Shown here: in pieces, positions 1 to 7,625 of the stretch
How positions within the stretch are numbered: position 1 is the stretch's first letter
How the letters are laid out: each line of letters opens with the position of its first letter
Assembly (NCBI GenBank): GCA_017853785.1
Contig: JAFMIX010000103.1
Location: 1-7,625 of the forward strand
Length of the DNA: 7,625 nucleotides
Source: Verrucomicrobiales bacterium
GTDB lineage: Bacteria > Verrucomicrobiota > Verrucomicrobiia > Limisphaerales > JAFMIX01
Reading direction: 5' to 3'
Position numbers and translations under genes: made by a program
Notes under the pieces: generated by a model
Seen by the model: the letters and a program-made list of their open reading frames with translations, nothing else
Database searches by the model: none
What the model was told of the DNA's origin: nothing

Positions 1-965
1 TCGCGTTGGCGGAAAATCCATTCATCTTCACCATCACCGCTGATTCGCATCTGGACGACCATACGGACTTGGAGTTTTATCAGCGCACGTTAAGGTGCGC
101 TGCGGCGGAAAAGCCGCTCTTCCACGTTGACCTCGGCGACACTTTCATGTCTGAAAAACACACGAACCGCGCTGACGCCGCGCAACAATACGTGGACCAG
201 CAGCGCTACTTCGCGTTGCTCGGCGCGCCGGTGCATTTGGTCATCGGCAATCACGACGGCGAAAGCGGGCGTTACCTTGATGGCACGACGACCAACCTCG
301 CCGTCTGGTCGCGCGCCATGCGGATAAAATATTTTCCCGAACCGCTCGCGCCGGACGGTCGCAATTACTACGCATGGGAGACAAACAACGCCTTGTTCAT
401 CGCGCTCGACCCGTTCTGGTTTTCCCCGCGCTCACGGCGCAACGATGACAACTGGTTTCGCACGCTCGGCAAGGAGCAATACGACTGGCTCAAGCGCACG
501 CTCGAAACAAGCAAGGCGCAGTTCAAGTTTTTGTTCATTCATCACCTCGTCGGCGGTGCGGATCGTCAGGGGCGCGGCGGCGTGGAAGTCGCGCCGTTCT
601 ACGAATGGGGCGGCAAGAATGCCGACGGCACGGATGGCTTTGCGAAGCATCGTCCCGGCTGGGCTATGCCAATTCATCAACTGCTCGTCATGAATCACGT
701 CAACGCCGTTTTCCACGGCCACGATCACCTCTACGTGAAGCAGGAACTCGACGGCATCCTGTATCAGGAAGTGCCGCAGCCTGGCGATCCGCGCGGCAGT
801 ACGCGCAGTGCCGCAGAATACGGCTACAAGAGCGGCGTGATGCTGGGTAGCTCGGGTTATTTACGGGTCACGGTCGGGCTTGATTCCTCGCGTGTTGAAT
901 ACGTTAAGACTTCGCCGAGTGATAAGCCGATGGTCGCGGACGCTTATTCAATCAAAGTTCGCTAG
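1..965 (+). CDS. Metallophosphoesterase (calcineurin-like), 5' end outside the window
   Basis: A dinuclear-metal phosphoesterase of the calcineurin-like superfamily; the substrate cannot be told. The motif series is complete, numbering from the TTG at position 6: D13-x-H15 in TADSH, GD at 44-45, GNHD at 81-84, HH at 179-180, and GHDH at 238-241. These supply the metal ligands and catalytic histidine of the family, so the enzyme is probably active. The frame is open to the left edge (Ala-Leu precede Ala-Glu-Asn-Pro) and the first motif falls only 13 residues in, so TTG at 6 is unlikely to be the true start. Related verrucomicrobial proteins, as I recall them, carry a signal peptide and a fibronectin-like domain before the catalytic domain; that part would lie left of the window. 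The gene ends in TAG at 963-965. The nearest feature downstream is a fragment on the opposite strand. Family assignment is firm; substrate and cell location are not known. Confidence 0.9.
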   Translation, partial: ALAENPFIFTITADSHLDDHTDLEFYQRTLRCAAAEKPLFHVDLGDTFMSEKHTNRADAAQQYVDQQRYFALLGAPVHLVIGNHDGESGRYLDGTTTNLAVWSRAMRIKYFPEPLAPDGRNYYAWETNNALFIALDPFWFSPRSRRNDDNWFRTLGKEQYDWLKRTLETSKAQFKFLFIHHLVGGADRQGRGGVEVAPFYEWGGKNADGTDGFAKHRPGWAMPIHQLLVMNHVNAVFHGHDHLYVKQELDGILYQEVPQPGDPRGSTRSAAEYGYKSGVMLGSSGYLRVTVGLDSSRVEYVKTSPSDKPMVADAYSIKVR

Positions 966-974
966 CTCCTGTCG

Positions 975-1106
975 TCACCACGGTGGACGGACGCGGAAGA
1001 ATTTGTGATCACTTTGAATCGGTAGGCTCAAGGCTTTCTTGTCCGCGCTGTTATCCGGCAAATTCGTGATCACTATCCAATGAGAGTTCGCGCCCAAGGT
1101 GTCGGA
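975..1106 (-). pseudogene. C-terminal tail fragment of a secreted protein (FFRxR-type ending)
   Basis: The last 43 or so residues of this minus-strand frame read Ser-Asp-Thr-Leu-Gly, then SHWIVITNLP, then ALSLPIQSDHKFFRVRPP with a final Trp before TGA (975-977). This matches a pattern I know from the ends of large secreted verrucomicrobial proteins: a Trp, 'VTN.P', a short spacer, 'v.LP', and a closing 'FFR.R.P'. In those proteins the segment closes a beta-sandwich or autotransporter-like C-terminal region. Upstream of about 1106 the same frame turns into an Arg-rich translation with no family resemblance, and I could not find the missing body in the other two minus frames. It is therefore best read as a remnant cut off from its gene, though a chance resemblance in a short frame is possible. 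It lies tail to tail with the phosphoesterase gene, 9 bases after that gene's stop. Confidence 0.42.
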
Positions 1107-1256
1107 TGGGCCACGGTCACGTCGGCGGCGGATTGCTTCCGCGCCAAAAGGTCTTCGTGCCGAACTTGCTCCTGACTGTCCGCGTCGTCTGCGACCGGCC
1201 CAATACCGAGCCGCGATATGTTTTGCTGTGGCAAGCCCAGCATTGCGCGCGCGTGA

Positions 1257-1523
1257 CCGAGCCGCCTGGCACTCCTCCACGCCCTGCAGGCTGGGCCATT
1301 GATTGCGAGCCAGCTTGTGGAGGCTTGCACGATGAAGCAGACCAATGTCTCGAAGCGGCTGGTGATTTTACACGACCACCATCTGGTGAAGCGGGAGCGT
1401 GAAGGCGCTTCCGTCTATCATGAAATCGCCGATTCCATAGTTTTTTCCCTGTGCAATCTGGTTTGCGGCAAGATGAAAAAAGACACGAAATGTGCCGCCA
1501 CTTTGTTTCATCCGCAAATCTGA
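1257..1523 (+). pseudogene. ArsR-family winged-helix regulator, N-terminus lost by frameshift or decay
   Basis: From 1257 the frame reads PSRLALLHALQAGPL, then a helix-turn-helix (SQLVEA...KQTNVSKRLVILHDHHLV), the wing (KREREGASVYHEIAD) and a C-terminal helix with LCNLVCGKM, ending in TGA at 1521-1523. This follows the ArsR/SmtB fold from its second helix to the end. The usual metal box ELCVCDL is absent (PLIASQL in its place), so arsenic or zinc sensing by that site is not expected. An in-frame TGA at 1254-1256 sits directly before the similarity, and the only starts inside are TTG 1299 and ATG 1332, both within the DNA-binding domain. In a neighbouring frame, codons from about 1216 read ICFAVASPA, which resembles the expected first helix (CFA..S.P.RL), suggesting an indel between about 1237 and 1257. 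ArsR regulators of this type often accompany RND pumps, so it may once have controlled the nearby pump. It could also be an intact gene with a sequence error. Confidence 0.6.
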
Positions 1524-1648
1524 CCGCGTCGAACAAATTCTCTCTGTTTGGCCTCAGGTTGCGTTGACGCGATTTGCCTGCCAAAAAATCGGCCGCCCTG
1601 TGCTTGGATTTGAAGCTGCCTATGCGCCTTGCCGGTCACTCGAGAAAT

Positions 1649-2545
1649 TTACTTTGCGGCGGGCTTGGGGCGCGGGCGGCCGCCCTTGGCATCGAGATTG
1701 GCCGCCAGTTGTTCCGGCGTCACGGTGCTGGTCACGCCGTCCGGCGGAACTTCCGCATGGGCCACCCAAAGGATGGCGTTTAGCACCACCTTGCGGAACT
1801 CGTCGTCGCCCCAGTTCTTGTGGAAATGGCCGCCGGTGAACCCAAAGCCGCGCCCGCCGTTGGCGCGTTCGGCCGCCCACGCGACGAGCTGGGGTTCGCC
1901 GCGCTTCACGGCGTCGCGCACGGCGAGGTTGCCGCTGTGCGTGCCGTCGGGGCGTTCCATCGTGCTCTCGGGTGCGACTGCGCTAAGAATCGGCGTCACT
2001 CCCTTCATGTCGTCGCGGAATCTCATGTGGAAATACCATTCATCGAGCATGCTGAACGCCCGCACGCCGCGCGTGATGGGATGGTTCGGAAACGACTTGA
2101 ACTCCGCGTTCCAATGGGGATTCACCGACCAGTGGATTTCAAACGCGCCGCCGATCCAGTCGAGAAATTCCGCCTGCCCCTTTTCCTTCGTCGGCTCGCA
2201 GGCGTAATGAATGCCCGCCAACCCGATGCCCTTGTCCATAAGCGCGCTCAAAGTCGCGAGCCGGTTAGTTTGCAAAAACGGATGCCCACCGCCGCCATCG
2301 CTGTAGACCACCACCGCCGCCGCTCCGGCGAAGATACTCTCATCCATCGGCCAGCCGTTCGAGACCACCACGGAAGTCACGCCGGGCACTTTGGCGATGC
2401 AATCCGCGAGCAGCAGGCTGCCGGCGCGATGCTCGTGCTCACCCGGTCCGTGACTGGGTTTGCCGGCGAGGAAGACGATTTTTTTGTCGGCGGCGCACGC
2501 CGTGAGTGTGGTGGTAGCTAAGAGGAGGAGAATCAATGTTTTCAT
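1649..2545 (-). CDS. ThuA-domain (trehalose-utilisation-like) lipoprotein
   Basis: A 298-residue protein of the ThuA-like family, which has a class I glutamine-amidotransferase-like fold. Its members cluster with sugar-degradation genes, but the exact reaction is not known. Start chosen at ATG 2545: it gives a short positive N-terminus, a hydrophobic stretch (residues 4-14) and a lipobox L-T-A-C with Cys17 as likely lipid anchor, so the protein is probably exported and membrane-bound. An in-frame ATG at 2575 would add 10 residues; it overlaps the stop of the upstream epimerase gene (ATGA), and would fit translational coupling, but puts polar residues before the signal. Family motifs in order: HGPGEHEH (32-39), GGGGHP, GIHYA (111-115), GGAFEIHW (132-139), DEWYFHMRF (168-176), GFTGGHFHKNW (235-245). 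The C-terminal 'LNAILWVAHAEVPPDGV' is typical of PVC-group members. The tail after it is Lys/Pro-rich. Last gene of the minus-strand group. Confidence 0.88.
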   Translation of the reverse strand: MKTLILLLLATTTLTACAADKKIVFLAGKPSHGPGEHEHRAGSLLLADCIAKVPGVTSVVVSNGWPMDESIFAGAAAVVVYSDGGGGHPFLQTNRLATLSALMDKGIGLAGIHYACEPTKEKGQAEFLDWIGGAFEIHWSVNPHWNAEFKSFPNHPITRGVRAFSMLDEWYFHMRFRDDMKGVTPILSAVAPESTMERPDGTHSGNLAVRDAVKRGEPQLVAWAAERANGGRGFGFTGGHFHKNWGDDEFRKVVLNAILWVAHAEVPPDGVTSTVTPEQLAANLDAKGGRPRPKPAAK

Positions 2546-2571
2546 GTGGAGTCCGGGGTTGGGGTTGAAAA

Positions 2572-3417
2572 TCATTTCAGCACGCGGCGCAAAAACTTCA
2601 ACCCGTTCACCGCGATGACTTCGGGGCTGGGCTCGATCTGCCGCCAGATGGCCGCCGCGCGGGCGATGACCTTCACGTCCGGCGTGAACGATTCAATCAC
2701 CACGTCGCCGTCGTAGCGGATGGCCCGGAGTGCAGCCACGATGCCCAGCCAATCCGTGTGGTCGCCGCCGGGCGTGCCGCGGTCGCTGCCGCAGGCGTGC
2801 AGGTGGCCGAGGTGTTTCCCCGCCTTGCGAATGGCCGCCGGGATGGATTTCTCCTCGATGTTCATGTGGAACGTGTCGAGGTGCAGTTGCACCGCCGGGC
2901 TGCCCACTTGGGCCAGCAACGCGAGGCCTTGGTCCACGGTGTTGAGGAAATCCGTCTCAAACCGGTTCAGCGGTTCGATGAAGATCTTTTTGCCACGCGC
3001 CTCGGCGTAGCGGGCGATGCGGCGCAGGTTCTTGATCACGGTGGCCTGCTGCTGCCGCCGTTCGCGCGGTGGCACCGCGTCCGCGCGGCCCGTGGCAGAA
3101 TACATCGGCCCCGCCACGCCCGGAGCATCCAACGTGACCGCGATATCCACGAGCTTGCAGGTATACTCCACCGTGGCGGCCTGCTGCGCCGGCGTGCCGC
3201 GCAGGTCCCGCTGCGGCGGGAAGCACGCACAGACCGGGCCGGATTGCAGGCCGTGCCGCTCCAACTCGCGCCGCACGTGCGCCGGGTCAATGTCCTTCGG
3301 TTGTTCGACGGCAATCTCCACGCAGTCAAAGCCCCAGCGGGCGAACTGCGCGAAGCGCCGCGTGCTCCGGTCGGTGAAGGGAGAGATGAACAGGAATGTA
3401 TTGATGCCGATACGCAC
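2572..3417 (-). CDS. Sugar epimerase/isomerase of the D-tagatose/D-psicose 3-epimerase type
   Basis: A 281-residue TIM-barrel enzyme of the xylose-isomerase-like family, expected to act in the cytoplasm on free ketoses or related keto-sugars. The metal-binding residues are visible: E148 (FIEPLNRFE), D181 and H184 (HLDTFHMNIEE), H207 and R213 (HLHACGSDRGTPG), E242 (VIESF). From memory, the Pseudomonas cichorii D-tagatose 3-epimerase uses E152, D185, H188, H211, R217 and E246; every one is offset by exactly 4, so the core aligns without gaps between these sites. That supports C3 (or C2/C3) epimerisation of a ketose, although the substrate is not provable from motifs. The start is GTG at 3417; no ATG or better start lies between it and the in-frame TAA upstream, and no clear Shine-Dalgarno site is seen. 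The stop overlaps the alternative ATG of the ThuA-like gene by four bases. Pairing with ThuA-domain proteins is common in this bacterial group and points to sugar catabolism. Confidence 0.88.
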   Translation of the reverse strand: MRIGINTFLFISPFTDRSTRRFAQFARWGFDCVEIAVEQPKDIDPAHVRRELERHGLQSGPVCACFPPQRDLRGTPAQQAATVEYTCKLVDIAVTLDAPGVAGPMYSATGRADAVPPRERRQQQATVIKNLRRIARYAEARGKKIFIEPLNRFETDFLNTVDQGLALLAQVGSPAVQLHLDTFHMNIEEKSIPAAIRKAGKHLGHLHACGSDRGTPGGDHTDWLGIVAALRAIRYDGDVVIESFTPDVKVIARAAAIWRQIEPSPEVIAVNGLKFLRRVLK

Positions 3418-3498
3418 GCCGCAAAGCCTAAGCCGCTTGCTGACGGTGTCAAAAGATTATCCCCGCGGAATCGGTGGCGCTTGTCCCGCGGCGGCATG

Positions 3499-6800
<3,302 letters not shown>

Positions 6801-6804
<4 letters not shown>

Positions 6805-7625
6805 GGCTGAAGCGTGACCGGTTGGTCATCAATCAAGGTGCCGACGGCGCTGACAACGATTTGTTCGCCCGCGCTCACGCCGGAAACCAATTCGACTTCG
6901 TCGCCGATGCGCTTGCCGGTTTTGACAATCCGCAGTTGCGCGTGGTTGCTGATCACAACGAAAACCAGTTCCATCTGCCCGCGTTGGACGACGGCCGCGG
7001 CGGGAACGCGGAGCGCCGCAGTCTCGCCGACGGGCATGGCCACGCGACCGAATTGGCCGGCGCGCAGTCCGGCTTGCGGCGGTAAATTCAGTTTCACGAG
7101 GAACGTACGGCTGCCGGGGTCGGCGGCGGGTGAGATTTCGCTGATGACACCGGTGAGCTCGGTTTCGAGCGCGGAGATGCGGACGGGGAGTTTGTCGCCG
7201 AGTGTGAGTTTGCCGACGACGGCTTCGGGCGCATCGGCCTCGAGGCGCAGTGTGCGGGAGTCTTCCATTTCCAACAACGGCTTGCCGGGCGTGGCGAGGT
7301 CGCCGACATCGGTGTGTTTGCGGGTGATGACGCCGTCAAACGGCGCGGCGACCTTCGTGTAGCCGAGCATGGTTTCGGCTTCTTTGACCGCCGCGTCGGC
7401 CACGCGGAATTTGGATTGCGCGATGTCGTATTCGGATTGTGAAAGGATTTTCTGTTCGAGCAACGAGGCGAAGCGCTTCATGTCGCCTTCGGTTTGCTGG
7501 CGGACGGCGAGGGCTTGGTCGAGCCGCGACTGGACTTCACGGGCGTCCACGCTGGCCAACAGTTCGCCGCGCTTCACCTTCTGGCCGGGCACGACGAGCA
7601 TCTGTTCAATCTTGCCGCTGACCTT
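6801..7625 (-). CDS. RND efflux periplasmic adaptor (membrane fusion protein), 5' end outside the window
   Basis: The adaptor that links the inner-membrane RND pump to an outer-membrane TolC-like channel. The window holds the last 274 residues; the frame is open to the right edge (Lys-Val-Ser-Gly-Lys-Ile-Glu-Gln before the first Met), so the N-terminal signal or lipid anchor is missing. Numbering from the edge: first half of the lipoyl-like domain at 1-27 (SGKIEQMLVVPGQKVKRGE), an alpha-hairpin at about 28-88 including LLEQKILSQSEYDIAQ, second lipoyl half at about 90-120 (TKVAAPFDGVITRKHTDVGD), a beta-barrel at about 125-200 (SEISPAADPGSRTF, LRAGQFGRVAMP), and a membrane-proximal domain at about 205-274. 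The short hairpin is of the usual size for RND adaptors. Its stop overlaps the transporter start, so the two are one coupled unit. The internal ATG at 7601 is not a plausible start because it would remove the first lipoyl strand. A TolC-like gene, if present, should lie to the right. Confidence 0.93.

Larger units (their letters stand above)
966..1648. other. 683-base stretch without an intact gene, holding two gene remnants
   Basis: This gap separates the plus-strand phosphoesterase from the end of the minus-strand gene group. Several open frames cross it on both strands, but most are low-complexity Arg/Ala/Pro translations typical of shadow frames in GC-rich DNA. Only two pieces resemble protein families: a minus-strand C-terminal tail (975-1106) and a plus-strand ArsR-type regulator lacking an intact N-terminus (1257-1523). 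I see nothing recognisable in 1107-1190 or 1524-1648. No stem followed by a T-run that would make a good terminator was found for either flanking transcription unit. Confidence 0.6.

Noticed and set aside
971..985. Imperfect palindrome around CACCACGGTGG just after the phosphoesterase stop
   Set aside because: The stem is short with mismatches and a loop of one or two bases, and no T-run follows, so neither a terminator nor an operator is supported.
1003..1075. Two copies of a GTGATCAC palindrome (1005-1012 and 1066-1073) in similar AT-rich surroundings, like a paired operator
   Set aside because: Both fall inside the minus-strand tail fragment, in different codon phases (Ser-Asp-His-Lys-Phe and Val-Ile-Thr-Asn). 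The site is short, and neither copy lies before an intact gene. Chance is the simpler reading.
1117..1584. 155-codon minus-strand open frame across the intergenic region
   Set aside because: It is opposite the ArsR remnant, its translation is rich in Arg, Ser, Cys and Pro without family features, and it has no sensible start context. It is treated as a shadow frame.
1580..1600. A-run at 1583-1588 next to GGCCG, resembling a minus-strand terminator after the ThuA-like gene
   Set aside because: Read on the minus strand, the T-run is preceded only by the short palindrome CGGCCG with no room for a loop and no longer stem. It does not make a convincing terminator.
3425..3452. Minus-strand promoter candidate before the epimerase: TTGACA (3452-3447), 16-base spacer, TAGGCT (3430-3425)
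   Set aside because: The -35 match is perfect but the -10 matches TATAAT at only three positions, and transcription would begin almost at the GTG start, giving an essentially leaderless message. Too weak to annotate.

Overview
The window is GC-rich chromosomal DNA that looks like a soil or freshwater member of the Verrucomicrobiota, perhaps close to Pedosphaera or Limisphaerales. This is inferred from protein style, not from a marker gene. The clues are a ThuA-like lipoprotein next to a TIM-barrel sugar epimerase, a metallophosphoesterase of the 'TADSHLDDHTD' type, an RND efflux pair, and a C-terminal tail ending in the 'W..VTN.P...lP....FFR.R.P' pattern common on secreted proteins of that group.

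Layout: (1) Positions 1-965, plus strand: the 3' part of a metallophosphoesterase gene whose beginning lies left of the window. (2) Positions 966-1648: no intact gene. It holds a minus-strand fragment resembling the C-terminal tail of a secreted protein (about 975-1106) and a plus-strand ArsR-family regulator that has lost its reading frame near its N-terminus (about 1257-1523). (3) Positions 1649-7625, minus strand, read right to left: the periplasmic adaptor of an RND efflux pump (5' end beyond the right edge), the RND inner-membrane transporter, an epimerase resembling D-tagatose/D-psicose 3-epimerase, and a ThuA-domain lipoprotein. Adaptor and transporter overlap by the ATGA of stop and start. 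The epimerase stop overlaps a possible ThuA start in the same way. Between transporter and epimerase there are 81 bases.

Functionally there are two modules. Adaptor and transporter would form a proton-driven tripartite efflux pump with an outer-membrane TolC-like channel that is not in the window. Epimerase and ThuA-like protein look like a small carbohydrate module of a kind frequent in Verrucomicrobiota and Planctomycetota. Whether all four genes share one transcript cannot be decided from the sequence. No RNA gene, CRISPR array, insertion sequence or clear rho-independent terminator was found. I see no convincing new system; the most unusual part is the region of gene remnants at 966-1523.
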